Source: Schoenoplectus triqueter
Lineage: Eukaryota > Streptophyta > Magnoliopsida > Poales > Cyperaceae
DNA length: 29,592 bases
NCBI GenBank assembly: GCA_964058805.1
Contig: CAXKVV010001327.1
Coordinates: forward strand, 1-29,592
Reading direction: 5' to 3'
A model generated the notes under the pieces. That model saw nothing but the letters and a program-made list of their open reading frames with translations, did no database searches and was not told the DNA's origin. Both the position numbers and the translations under genes were made by a program. Of this stretch, positions 1-10,531 are shown in pieces (positions within the stretch are counted from its first letter, which is position 1; every line of letters starts with the position of its first letter).

Positions 1-59
1 AAGACTGAACTCATCCGTCGATAAGTTTGTCTTCTGGTTTATCTCCCGAGATGTGAGAT

Positions 60-685
60 TGAATCGTCCTGTAGTAGATTCATCCACAAAACAGTGAATG
101 TGAACCGTTCTGTAGTAGGTTCCCTCACTAACACATGCCTCAATGTCAAGCTGGCTTAGCACTTCAGGTTTGACATTGTGTGCAGTTGTGTTCCTAGGTT
201 TATGAATCGGCTCAGTGCTTCGAATTCATGATCTAGAAGATCGGTGAGAAGAAACACGTGGGCCAAATCCACCCTTCTCCTGATTCACCAACCTCAAGAT
301 CAACCGGCTAAGTGCTTCGAGTTGTATTTTGTGTGATTGGTTGTTGACTAGTTAAGATTGAACCGTTCTGTAGTAGGTTTATCTTCTAGATCAATTGAGG
401 TTGAGTCGTTCTGTAGTAGACTCACCTCAAACCCCTCTGAAGAGATTAATCTGATCTGTAGTAAGATTATCTCTCGAGGCGGTATAGACTAAACCGATCT
501 GTAGTAGGTTCGTCTTTCATGGGATCAACTGTGAACCGTTCTGAAGTAGGTTCACTTTCTAGATTAACTGAGGTTGAGTCGTTCTGTAGTAGACTCACCT
601 CAAACCCCTTCGAAAAGATTAATCTGATCTGTAGTAAGGTTATCTCTCGATGCGGTAAAGACTGAACCGATCTGTAGTAGGTTCA
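60..685. repeat. Array of about ten short hairpins with constant loop (family A)
   Basis: Ten copies of a 23-base unit: a 6-base arm, an 11-base loop and the complementary 6-base arm. Units start at 60, 101, 359, 402, 447, 490, 532, 575, 620 and 663; those from 359 onward are 42-45 bases apart. The loop is nearly invariant (gttctgtagta or gatctgtagta), but the arms differ and change together: TGAATC/GATTCA, TGAACC/GGTTCA, TGAGTC/GACTCA, TAATCT/AGATTA. Two copies keep pairing through G-T wobbles (376-381 and 637-642). Units 101 and 490 are imperfect. Stops in all frames and a period not divisible by three argue against coding. Function is unknown; I do not recognise the family. Confidence 0.85.
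141..324. repeat. Second hairpin family with shared loop (family B)
   Basis: Three hairpins share a loop core close to CGGCTnAGTGCTTCGA but have unrelated stems. The first has 9-base perfect arms at 141-149 and 170-178. The second has ATGAAT (202-207) paired with ATTCAT (224-229) around a 16-base loop. The third has CAAC (301-304) paired with GTTG (321-324) around nearly the same 16-base loop. A further pair, GAGAAG (246-251) with CTTCTC (274-279), lies between them with an unrelated loop. No function is recognised. Confidence 0.65.
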
Positions 686-703
686 TCTTCCACGGGACCA
701 ACC
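359..703. repeat. Two tandem 173-bp higher-order repeats
   Basis: Bases 359-531 and 532-703 are two direct copies. Four successive hairpins in the first copy (359, 402, 447, 490) each have a partner exactly 173 bases later (532, 575, 620, 663). The spacers, such as the stretch after each GACTCA arm, are also duplicated. The array therefore grew by a unit of four hairpins. Confidence 0.85.
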
Positions 704-1555
704 ATTTGGTGAATCCAGACGACCACTTGACCATCATTTAACTATACTATTTGCTTCTCTCTTTTAAAGATCCAGAGGTGCCTCGAGGTTAACAGCCCAG
801 GGTAATTAACGGTGGGGGCTTGCGCCCACCGGAATCTACAAGAACTCACAATCACTAAAAACCCCCTAAATGTGCATCCAAATCTTTCTAAACGGCAGAA
901 TCAGCCGGCACTAAACAGATGCACGCTTGGGAGGGATCTCTGTGTCCTTCTTCCGCATCCCATCGCCCAGCGGCGGTGCGGAGCGCGCGAAAAAGGGTCG
1001 CACAATTTATAATGGAAATATTCTAAAATGATGGATTTAGAGGAGGAGGGGTGTGGGAGGATTAAGGAGACGTGCCTAGCCTTAGTTTGTGAGACCCTTC
1101 TGACCCCTTGTTGCCTTCTTGTTCGCTATCGGTCCTTGATTTACTTACCGGTAAACCCTAGCCCGACTATCTTTTGTGTTTGTGTGTTGTTTGTATGAGT
1201 GGTTGTGCATGTGGTGATTTATGGCTTGAATTGTTTGAGTTGTTGTTATATTGGCACATCCCTGTTGCCTTTTTCTTGTGTCGCTGTCCTCTTTGATCTA
1301 TGTACTGGTAAAACCTAGTTTTCAACCGCCTACTTCTCTCCTTGCTGATAGATAAATTATTTGTTGGGTGGTACTCTTGTGTGGTTTTACTGATTTTATT
1401 CCTTACAGTCTGTGGAGCCTTGGTACACTGATACCGGCTAGTACCAGTGATGTGAGGCAACCACCCCTCTTACTATTGTATGCTAACTTAACTGATGTTT
1501 GGTTTGGTTGGTTGTCCCTGGGTCTGCTACTGCTGCCTTGTTAGCTGGTTATACC
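704..1555. other. Non-coding stretch with hairpin and imperfect duplication
   Basis: No convincing gene. GGTGGG (811-816) and CCCACC (825-830) form a GC-rich hairpin. An imperfect direct repeat of about 155 bases has a 'gttgcctt...' segment near 1110 and again near 1264, each followed about 50 bases later by an 'ac(c/t)ggtaaa' motif. The 900-1000 stretch is more GC-rich than its surroundings. It may be part of an unidentified retroelement cut by the copia element at 1556; this is inference. Confidence 0.5.
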
Positions 1556-3588
1556 TGTTGGGTTTTGGAATGCCCAAATCTCGTTAATGCTTAAGCTGCG
1601 GAAAGACCGTAGAATAAAAAAATTACTTCTACTTAAGTTTGGGATTAAAGTATGTCGGATAATTACCGAGAGATACACATATTTAATCATTTATAAAAGA
1701 CGATAAAATATTATTTTACTTCTAAAGTGGTATGTCGGATGATTACCGAGAGATACATACCACTTTAAACCTTTATTGATTTACTTCATATTTAATTTCT
1801 AAAACATTAATCTACTTAACAATTAAATGGATTAATATAAGATGTTATATCTCGCTTCTAAATTTCAATTGGAATGAAAATCGGCTTGTCTCGGAGCACC
1901 AAACGTCTGATTCCTCTATAGGTTATCCACCAGGACTGACCAGAGAGCGGCTTATTTCTTTTGCCAAAAATACCGTAAACCGCAGTTTCTCACAAAACAC
2001 TATTCATCGAGAAAAAGATGAAATAGTACTATTCACGACTCGTAGTTATTCTGTTTCATAAATGTGCAAAAATACTGTAACTTTTGTAAAAAAAACTATT
2101 CACCGATCCCGTGAATTCTGAAACAACCGTATACCGAGAGAGAAAGTAGAACTGATTTGGTATAGCTTTCTCTCTCACCTCACCCCCTATTTATAGAATA
2201 TATAGAATTGTCAAATTATCAAAATGCTCTCATGAATAGTAGGGATGTTCCAAAGTGAAAAAACCAAAATACCCTTAAAGTTCATCTAAATTACCGAAAT
2301 GCCATTAGGCTTTTGGCCAAATTATCAAAATACCCTTTTGAGGTCGGCATGGGCTTTTCATGGGCCTTTTTGGGCTTTTCCGATTTTAGACTTTTAATTA
2401 TTAATTAAGGCTTTAATCATTAATGGAATTTTGACCCATAATTCAAATTCATAATTAACATTTAAAATCCAAATCAAATATATATAATTGTCATGCATAA
2501 TTATATTTTTTTCGGTTGTTGTTTTGACGAATTTATACAACGTGTCCAACACGTTATAAATTCAATCTGATTTTTGCTTCTTGTCATCTCTATGACAAAT
2601 ATAATTATATCACATATAATTAATTATAACCATCTTATTATTAATTATAAATAATTTATAATTAATCAATAAGATTCTCCGATTAACTCCTATACGGCGT
2701 GACCCGACATGATCCGTGTTATGTTAGTAAATAGAGTTAAAACCATTTTAACTTCTATAATCATAGGAGGTATTTGGCAGAATGCACTATGATCATCTAA
2801 TTACACAGATGATGATGTACTATATAATATCATGATCTAGTAAACTATGTACTTATGTTTAATTTTTTTGTCTCATAGCTATCAGATCAGTTTCAAGGTA
2901 GGTATGTGTCATCCTTGCAAACTTAATCTTTTTTTGATCCTGAGTAAATTATCAAATATAATTACTCTTGTAATTATACTGCTAGCAGATAATCTTAATC
3001 TATCAAGGGGCCCAATGATGCTATATCTCGTATAGCAATACGAGGGACAATAGTACTTTTGACAAACTATCTCTTTCTCCACATAAGTTATGTATACCGA
3101 AGAGCTACCTTTATAGCCACCTTTTACGAATAACGTTTGGTAGAAATCACACACATACATATCTTATGTAGGAAAGATGAATATCTCATACTTTAGAATT
3201 TAACACTGAACGAAAATATTAATGACACGAACACAATTCCATTTAATATTTCATTCGGGGTCTGTCAAATACGATGTTCCTAGAACATTTATCTATGTGA
3301 TTAAAATGACAACTCTTTGTCTATGATTTGTAAAAATTGACCATCATTTAATCCACATACTAACCTAATAGCGGTTAATTAGTGTTCCTGCTAATTATCT
3401 TGGTTAATGACTTTTAAGAGTATATTCTATATTATGAAGTTTTACAATTCCAGTCATGAACTCGGAATGATTCATAAATTCAATTATACTCAAGGAAACA
3501 AAATATCGTTTAAATATTCAATTCGTGAACAAAACTTTATATAACAAATTTATCATATTATTGACTTCGAGATTATTATAAACTAACA
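1556..3588 (-). repeat. 3' LTR of the copia element (2033 bp)
   Basis: Begins tgttgggttttgg and ends ...aaactaaca on the plus strand, giving TG...CA termini. It matches 8577-10531 over most of its length. Differences are a roughly 75-base segment present only here (about 3360-3435), absence of a short insertion found in the other copy near 8745-8766, and a poorly alignable stretch at about 2270-2450. A TATA-like 'ctatttataga' lies near 2188-2198, probably on the remnant promoter/terminator side. Confidence 0.9.
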
Positions 3589-3601
3589 ATCTCCCACTTA
3601 A
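3589..3601 (-). other. Polypurine tract of the copia element
   Basis: The minus strand reads AAGTGGGAGAT immediately before the TGTTAG start of the 3' LTR. A purine-rich tract of this form is the usual plus-strand primer in copia elements. Position and sequence both fit. Confidence 0.8.
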
Positions 3602-3609
3602 GCTTGGAG

Positions 3610-4121
3610 TCAATCATATTGAGCCATACTTTATACAAATCTCTTTATTCTATAAATCTCTCAGATTTAAAAAAAATCCCACAACTAATCTCCTATGTGT
3701 CTCAAACTCATAGAAGATATGTGCAACTAGTGCTTGGCTTGAGATAGAGATCTTGTAAGTGGATTAGTTGTGTTGTCGACTGTGTCAATTTTATAAATCT
3801 TTACGTCGCTTCTATTTATGATTTTTCATATGAGGTGATAACGTCTGTGTAACTACTTACCACGAGCTCTGAGTCACCACCGTAGATGAGAAACATATCC
3901 TTAGTTCTTCTTAAGTACTTAAAGATATTCTTTGTAGCATTCCAGTACTCCAATCCTAGATTAGCTTGATATCTACTCATCACACTCAAAGCGTACGAGA
4001 CATCAGGGCGAGTGCACAATATGACGTACATGATAGAGCCAATAGCCGAAGTATATGACACTCTACTCATTATGATTTGCTCATCAGTTGTCAAATGACT
4101 AAGTTGTGCACCATGATTCAT
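3610..4121 (-). pseudogene. Copia RNase H and pol C-terminus, internally deleted
   Basis: An open stretch at 3816-4121 carries the copia connection/RNase H signature: CTRPD, then SRYQAN, KYLRRTKD and YTD, where the Asp is the expected first catalytic residue of RNase H. Minus-strand sequence at about 3620-3795 then shows the conserved C-terminal end (KIYKIDT...NPLT...QAKH). The roughly 100 residues normally between these two blocks, holding the remaining RNase H catalytic residues, are missing. The junction is near 3800-3840. RNase H cannot be active. Confidence 0.8.
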
Positions 4122-4145
4122 TGACAGAAATTATTTCTTGAAATT

Positions 4146-4930
4146 TTATATGCTGAACCGATTCAACACTTTATCAATGTATGTGCTTTGACTTAATTTA
4201 AGAAGTCTCTTAGATCTATCTCTATGGATCTTTATGCCTAGTATATAGACAGTATCGTCCAAATCTTTCATTAAGAACACTTTCTTTAATGAAGATTTGG
4301 CTAATTGCAATAAGGGAATATCATTTCTCATTTAGAGTCTATCGTCCACATAGAGGATTAAAAAACGATGACACTCTCACTAATTTTTCTATATACACAA
4401 GGTTCTTCTTCGCATCTGACGAAGTTAAACTGTTTGACTTCTTCGTCAAATAAAAAATTCTTGCATACCTTCCCAGCATTCTTTGGATCCTCAAAACTTG
4501 TGGGCTATATCATATACACATAACCTTTCAAATTTCCATTTAGGAAGGCGGTTTTGACATCCATCTGTCATATTTCATAATCATGAAATATGATAATTGC
4601 CAGGAGCATCCGAATTAACTTAAACATAACAACGAACAAAAAAGTTTCATCATAATCTACGTTGAGAATTTACTTGAAACTTTTCTCTACTAGCCGTACT
4701 TTATAAACAGTCATATTATCATCCATGTCTATTTTTCTTTTAAAAACCCACTTGTTAGCTATGAGTTTTACCCCAACAGGTGGTGCAACAAGATTCCAAA
4801 CCGTGTTGTCATACATAGATTGTATTTCGGATCTCATGACCTCCATCCATTTATTAGAGTTGGGTCTATCCACTGCTTCCGCATAGGTCAGATGATCTTC
4901 AGCATCAAATACTGAGACTTCATGCAGTCA
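4146..4930 (-). pseudogene. Copia reverse transcriptase remnant
   Basis: The RT N-terminus is readable at 4670-4873 (NSNKWMEVMRSEIQSM, NKWVFKRK, VRLVEK). The linker motif RRSHR...PERY lies just upstream, followed by a TGA at 4928-4930. The catalytic YVDD box is encoded at 4341-4352. A TAA at 4332-4334 falls two codons after it, and the frame resumes at 4146-4331 with the thumb-region wording MKDL...YILGIKI...LSQSTYIDKVL. The central palm region (4360-4665) is frame-broken. Function would be copying element RNA to DNA; this copy is dead. Confidence 0.87.
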
Positions 4931-5179
4931 CATGTACCTTTCAGGTGCAGGGACTGTCCTATGTGACCTTCGTAACACTTGTTCTTCAGGCTGTCGAACT
5001 TTATCCACATCAGTATACAAATTTAGTTTTATTTCAACTTGCATTGAAGCAGATGAGCTTGGGACTATAATCTCTTCCACAACTATTTATGGATTTAGTT
5101 CTTTCAAATGCTCATTAGCCGAAGAATCAAGTGGTGGGTTTATCTGATCAGTATCAGATATTGTATTGTGTGATGTATC

Positions 5180-6085
5180 TTGAATTTATTCAAGTATTAT
5201 ATTACTCCCACTACTTTCTTTTACGAGAAACTCTTTCTCCAAAAATATACCATGACGAGCAATAATTATCTTGTTCTCGGACTGGTAATAGAAATAATAT
5301 CCTTTCGTTTCCTTAGAATACCCTATGAAAAAGCACTTGTCATCTTTGGGTCCAAGTTTGTCAGACGTCGGACGTTCGACAAATACTTCGCAACCCTAAA
5401 TTTTAAGATAAAACATATTTGGTACCTTATAAAATCATAACTCGTATGGAGTCTTTTCTACTGATTTGGATGAAACTCTATTTATTTTTAGTGCAATAAT
5501 TTCTAGTGCGTGTCCCTAAAATATTTGTGAGAGTGTGATATTACTCATCATGGAACGAACCATGTCTAACAGAGTTTGATTCCTCCTCTCAGAAACACCG
5601 TTCCATTACGGCGTTCCTGAAGGTGTGAGTTGTGAGACTATCCCACATTCTTTTAAGTACAGAGTAAACTCATAACTCAAGTATTCGCCTTCACGGTCTA
5701 ACCGTAAGGCCTTAATATTTTTTTCAGTTGATTTTCTACTTCAGTCCTGAATTCTTTGAACTTTTCAAAGGATTCAGACTTTATGTCTCATCAAGTAGAC
5801 ATAACCATATCTACTATAATCATCAGTAAATGTGATAAAGTAGCGATCACTGTTTCTTGTATAAGTACTCATTGGTCCGCATATATCTGTGTGTATAAGG
5901 GCTAATAAGTCACTTGTCCTTTCGCCCTTCTTGGAGAAAGGCGCTTTGGTCATTTTTCCACGTAAACAAGATTCACACATATTTATTATTTTAATATTAA
6001 AATTATCAAGAAGTCCAACTTCATGTAACTTTTTGATGTGTTTCTCGTTTATATGACCAAGGCGATAATGCCACATGAAAGTCAT
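5180..6085 (-). pseudogene. Copia integrase remnant
   Basis: The 5774-6085 frame holds the HHCC zinc-binding domain (WHYRLGH, then CESC) and the start of the catalytic core with two Asp-containing motifs, HTDICGP and FTDDYSR. Lower down, the characteristic TPSGTP-(stop)-WNGVSERRN segment has a nonsense TAA at 5606-5608 in place of a Gln codon. Further minus-strand remnants of the integrase C-terminus run to about 5180 in several frames. The protein would insert element DNA into the genome; this copy is inactivated. Confidence 0.87.
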
Positions 6086-6131
6086 ATTTTCATGAGATAT
6101 TTTGAGTCATTTGTTGATGTTAAATATGGAT

Positions 6132-6550
6132 TTATTTATTTTCAACATATAAAGACCATTCATCATAAAAAAAAAATCCATAATATAACTCATATTTGTA
6201 TATTGAACAACCATTATCCTTTATAACAAAAAAAATATTCATCTCTTGACATGAGATTGAAATAATATTTATGGAAATACTTGGAATAAAATATATATTT
6301 TCAAATTCCATTATAAGCCCGCTAGGCAAACACAACTCTATACTTCCGACTGTTACAGCTGCAACTTGTGCATCGTTTCCAACTCGGAGTTGTATTTTCT
6401 TGTTACGTAGTTTCCTCCTATTTATTAATGCCTACATATTTGAATAAATATGAGCACGTGATTCAGTATCTAATACCCAATTATGAATAGAGATAACAAC
6501 ATTAACTTCAACAATAAAAATATCTGAGGTTGAAATCTTGGGAACCTTTT
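6132..6550 (-). pseudogene. Copia protease and pre-integrase remnant
   Basis: The minus strand encodes WVLDTESRAHI, corresponding to the aspartic-protease active-site box at 6459-6470. The usual Gly after Asp-Thr is Glu here. A stop follows about seven codons later. The 6132-6335 frame continues with the pre-integrase wording LPSGLIMEFENIYFIPSISINIISIS. The protease would process the gag-pol polyprotein; the changed active site and the stops make it inactive. Confidence 0.82.
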
Positions 6551-7195
6551 CCATCCTTATATCCTCCAGATACTTAGGGCAGTTCCTCTTCTAATGACTC
6601 TTACTTTGACAGTAAAAGCAGTCAAAGGTAGAAGATGATTTTGCTTTGTGAGTGTTCTGATTAGGAACCATCTTCCATTTGCCCTTGTATTTAGGTGCCA
6701 CTTTGGGAGTCGCTTTGCGTTTCATCTTTTTAATCCTCCTTCCACCTTCTTGGCTCATGAGGTTAGAAGAACTTTTCATCATCTCCCCATCAGCGATCCT
6801 CAACATCTCTTTGAGCTTCTGCAAGCTCTTGTCCATTCCCAACATATGATAATTCATGATGAAATTAGAATAGCTAGGAGAAAAAGAGTTCAGGACAACA
6901 TCCATAGCAAACTCTTTGCTCAATGGACTGTTAAGCTTCTCCAAGTGCTCAACATCGCTCATCATATAGAGCATGTGAGTGTCAAGAGAGCTGCCCTCAG
7001 TCATCTTATGACTCAACAAAGATTTAGTCACCTTAAATTTTTTTACCAAGAAACTTTGTACATCATGCTCATCTTCTTTGTGCTTGTTGTATCTGGTGAT
7101 TTCATTTGTTGTGCAGCATATTATAGGCTGCGCAGGGATTGGTGTGTTAAGAATGTACTTAAGTTTCTCATGTCTTAGTATGATTGTGAGCGCAC
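6550..7195 (-). pseudogene. Copia gag remnant with zinc knuckle
   Basis: The readable frame at 6591-7049 gives a UBN2-type gag domain (LLSHKMTEGSSLDTHM, then LEKLNSPLSKEFAMDVVLNS, then a basic KKMKRK patch). It runs into a CX2CX4HX4C zinc knuckle, CFYCQSKSH, where the next codon is TAG instead of the usual Trp; the last Cys and a KYLEDI tail follow in frame. The N-terminal part (7050-7195) is recognisable (EKLKYILNTPIP) but out of frame and shortened. Gag would form the particle; this copy is broken. Confidence 0.87.
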
Positions 7196-7199
7196 ATAA

Positions 7200-8563
7200 C
7201 GTATTAGTAAGAGTTTCTTTAGCTATGTGCTATAACGTTTAAAATGTAAAGATTTTTAGGTTTGTTCATATAATGTCTTATTTCAAATAAAACTCCCACT
7301 ACAAATTTGTTATATTCCCGTTTATAGTTAGGACCAAGATCCCTATTTTCAATGATAATCAAGTTATCGTTGAATAACTCATTTATTAATTATTTTAGGT
7401 AAGCAACTCTTTGCTAATCACATCTCTATATGATTCTTGGTTTCGCTAAATATCATGTGTTTTAATGAAACTTTACCTCAAGCCTAAAACTATTTTGAAA
7501 ATCATTGGTAAGTAACATCACTCTATTTGGTTCGTTATGTCGGACATAACCCTCGACAATCAAAGGTAACGTCTGTCAATGAACAATAATATACAGAGGA
7601 TAGAGTAGGTAGAGCATATTACTTAATTTTTCGGGTTTGTGAATATGCTTAACATCATAAGCAGTTATGTTGTATCACAGATCATAGCTATTATCTATCC
7701 AATAGGAGTAGCTTTGCGTCTATGATAAAACACATTTTATATCAAAGCAGTAAATCCAATTTACCAACTCATACAAATATTTTGTATATATATACGTGAA
7801 TCAGTCACGTATATAACTATTATGTATCCAATAGGAGTAGATTTATGTCTATGATAAAATATATTTTATATCAAAGCAGTAAATCTAATTTACCAGCTCA
7901 TACAAATATTTTATATATAATATATACGTGAATCAGTCACGTATATAACTATGATCTATCCAATAGGAGTAGATTTGTGTCTATGATAAAATATATTTTA
8001 TATCAAAGCAGTAAATCTAATTTACCAGCTCATATAAATATTTTGTATATATACGTGAATCAGTCATATATATAGCTATCAGTTCTCAATTCTTTATTTT
8101 GCAGTTACACCTTTGTTCTTTATTTATACCGTAAAAAGTATATAAATATTTTATATGATTTCAAAACAGTTAATTTCTTCTGGTATGATAAAGCAATTTG
8201 ATAACATGACAAAGTTCCTTTTGGGCTAGTTATCAGGACACGTAAAAGGGCTCCCAGGAAAGATCCGGATCACGAGGACCACTTTAAATTCAATCTTTTC
8301 TAGACAGAACCATCTCTTTCAGGTGTGGAGATCAACAGCTCTTACTTAGGTACTTTATTGTTTCATCACATTCATAGATATACTTTTCATAACCAAAGGT
8401 TTTCGAAAAAGTAAAAAGTTACATTTGCCATGCTTCGAAAGGGCAAAAGTAATTTGATAACGTGACAAAGTTCCCTTTGGGCCAGTTATCATGACACGTA
8501 AAATGGCTTGTCAGAAAGAATACCGAAGGTATTCACTTCTCATCTTTCTTTGATATCACCTTA
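7200..8563 (-). other. Copia 5' leader, non-coding
   Basis: Between the PBS and gag lie about 1.36 kb with no coding signal. The leader holds the 130-base tandem array at 7686-8080 and a dispersed duplicate of about 58 bases (8195-8252 and 8451-8508), which shares 'aatttgataac-tgacaaagttcc' and 'gttatca-gacacgtaaaa'. Leaders this long are typical of large copia elements and usually carry dimerisation and packaging signals; that role here is inference. Confidence 0.7.
7686..8080. repeat. Three tandem copies of a ~130-bp unit, each with a hairpin
   Basis: The marker ccaataggag occurs at 7699, 7828 and 7960, so periods are 129 and 132 bases. Each copy ends with an inverted repeat: the first two have TATATACGTGA, a 5-base atcag spacer and TCACGTATATA, an 11-bp perfect stem. 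In the third copy the right arm has drifted. The array sits in the leader of the copia element. Confidence 0.9.
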
Positions 8564-8575
8564 TCTCTGATACCA
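8564..8575 (-). other. tRNA-Met(i) primer-binding site of copia element 1
   Basis: The minus strand reads TGGTATCAGAGA, complementary to the initiator tRNA-Met 3' end for 11 of 12 bases. It begins one base inside the 5' LTR boundary (8577). This fixes element orientation and the LTR edge. Confidence 0.92.
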
Positions 8576-8576
8576 G

Positions 8577-10531
8577 TGTTGGGTTTTGGAATGCCTAAAT
8601 CCCATTAATGCTCAAGCTGCGGAAAGACCGTAGAACAAAATTTTTACTTCTACTTAAGTTAGGGATTAAAGTATGTCGGATAATTAATGAAAATACAGAC
8701 ATTTAATCCTTTACAAAAGATGATAAAATATTATTTTACTTCTAACTTAAGCTTAGAGTTAAAGTGGTATGTCGGATGATTACCGAGGGATACACACCTC
8801 TTTAAACATTTATTGATCTACTCCATAATTGATTTCTAAAATATTAATCTACTTAACAATTAAATAGATTAATATAAGATGTTATACCTCGCTTCCAAAT
8901 TTCAATTGGAATGAAAATCGGCTTGTCTCGAAGCACCAAACGTCTGATTCTTCTGTAGGTTATCCACCAGGACTGATTAGAGAGCGGCTTATTTCTTTTG
9001 CCAGAAATACCGTAAACCGCAGTTTCTCACAAAAAACACTATTCACCGAGAAATAGATGAAATAGTACTATTCACGACTCATAGTTATTCTATTTTACAA
9101 ATGTGCAGAAATACCATAACTTTCATAAAAACACTATTCACCGATCCCGTGAATTCTAAAACAACCGTATACCGAGAGAGAGAGAGAAAATAGAACTGAT
9201 TTGGTGTAGCTTTCTCTCTCACCCCACCCCTTTATTTATAAAAAATATGGAATTGTCAAAATATTAAAATGCTCTCATGAATAGCAGGGAGGTTCCAAAG
9301 TGAAAAGACCAAAATACCCTTAAGGATGATGTCATGTAAGGTTCAAATTTATAAATTTACCATTGGGTTATTTTAGGCCTCTTTAATTTTGGGTTTTTTG
9401 TGCTTTTATTTATTAATTAAGGTTTTAATTATTAATGGGCTTTTGGCCCATAATTTAAATCCATAATTAACATTTAAAATCCAAATCAAATATATATAAT
9501 TGTCATGTACAATTATATTTTTCTCGGTTGTTGTTTCGGCGAATTTATACGACGTGTCCAACACATTATAAATTCAATCTGATTTTTACTTCTTGTCATC
9601 TCTATGACAAATATAATTATATCATATATAATTAATTATAATCATCTTATTATTAATTATAAATAATTTATAATTAACAATTAGATTATACGATTAACTC
9701 CTATACGGTGTGACCCGACAAAATCTGTGTTATGTTGGTAAATAGAGTTAAAACTGTTTTAACATCTATAATCATAGGAGACATCTGGCAGAATGCACTA
9801 TGATCATCCAATTACACAGATGATGATGTACTGTACAATATCATGATCCAGTAAACTATTTATTTGTGTTTAATTCTTTTATCTCATAGCCATCAGATCA
9901 ATTTCAAGGTAGGTATGTGTCATCCTTGCAAACTTAATCTTTTCTTGATCATGAGTAAATTATCAAATATAATTACTCTTGTAATTATACTGCTAGTAGA
10001 TAATCTTACTCTATCAAGGGGCTAATTGATGTTATAACTTGTATAAAAATACGAGGGACAATAGTACTTTTGGCAAACCATCTCTTCCTCCGCATAAGTT
10101 ATGTATACCGAAGAGCTACCTTTATAGCCACCTTTTACGGATAACATTTGGTAGAAATCACACACATACATATCTTATGTAGGAAAAATGAATACCTCAT
10201 ACTTTAAAATTTAACACTGAACGAAAACATTAATGACACAAATATAATTCCATTTAATGTTTCATTCGGGGTCTGTCAAATACGATGTTCCTAGAATATC
10301 TATCTATGTGATTAAAATGATAACTCTTTGTCTATGGTCTGTAAAACTTAAACATCATTTAATTCACATACTAACATGAAGTTTTCACAATTCCAGTCAT
10401 GAACTCGGAATGATTCATAAATTCAATTATACTCAAGGAAACAAAATATCATTTAAATATTCAATTCATGAATAAAGCTTTATATAAAAAATTTATCGTA
10501 TTATTGACTTCAAGATTATTATAAACTAACA
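8577..10531 (-). repeat. 5' LTR of the copia element (1955 bp)
   Basis: Partner of 1556-3588, with the same terminal sequences. About fifteen differences can be counted by eye over one 200-base aligned stretch (9520-9730 against 2515-2715), many of them transitions, so the copies are old or were never identical. It abuts the tRNA-Met primer-binding site at its left edge, marking it as the 5' LTR in element orientation. Confidence 0.9.

Larger units (their letters stand above)
1556..10531 (-). mobile_element. Decayed Ty1/copia LTR retrotransposon, complete in outline
   Basis: Two related direct repeats (1556-3588 and 8577-10531) flank about 5 kb. In the minus-strand reading the order is 5' LTR, PBS complementary to initiator tRNA-Met, leader with tandem repeats, gag, protease, integrase, reverse transcriptase, RNase H, polypurine tract, 3' LTR. 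Integrase before RT is the copia order. LTR ends are TG...CA. The long LTRs, PBS type and RT/RNase H wording suggest the Tork/Angela (BARE-like) lineage, but that is inference. The reading frames are broken many times, so the element cannot be autonomous. No 5-bp target duplication is seen: bases 1551-1555 read atacc and 10532-10536 read cctga. Confidence 0.92.

Noticed and set aside
60..685. CRISPR-like array
   Set aside because: Spacers are themselves repeated, the arms vary while the loop is constant, and the setting is a plant nuclear genome; no cas genes.
812..1460. Short open frames at 812-1012 (+) and 1167-1460 (-)
   Set aside because: Low-complexity or composition-driven translations with no recognisable domain; no start, splice or neighbour support.
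4932..5440. Plus-strand frames of 71 and 86 codons
   Set aside because: Antisense to integrase and RT linker remnants whose minus-strand motifs are recognisable.
6648..7178. 176-codon frame on the plus strand
   Set aside because: It is the antisense of the copia gag, which reads clearly as gag on the minus strand.
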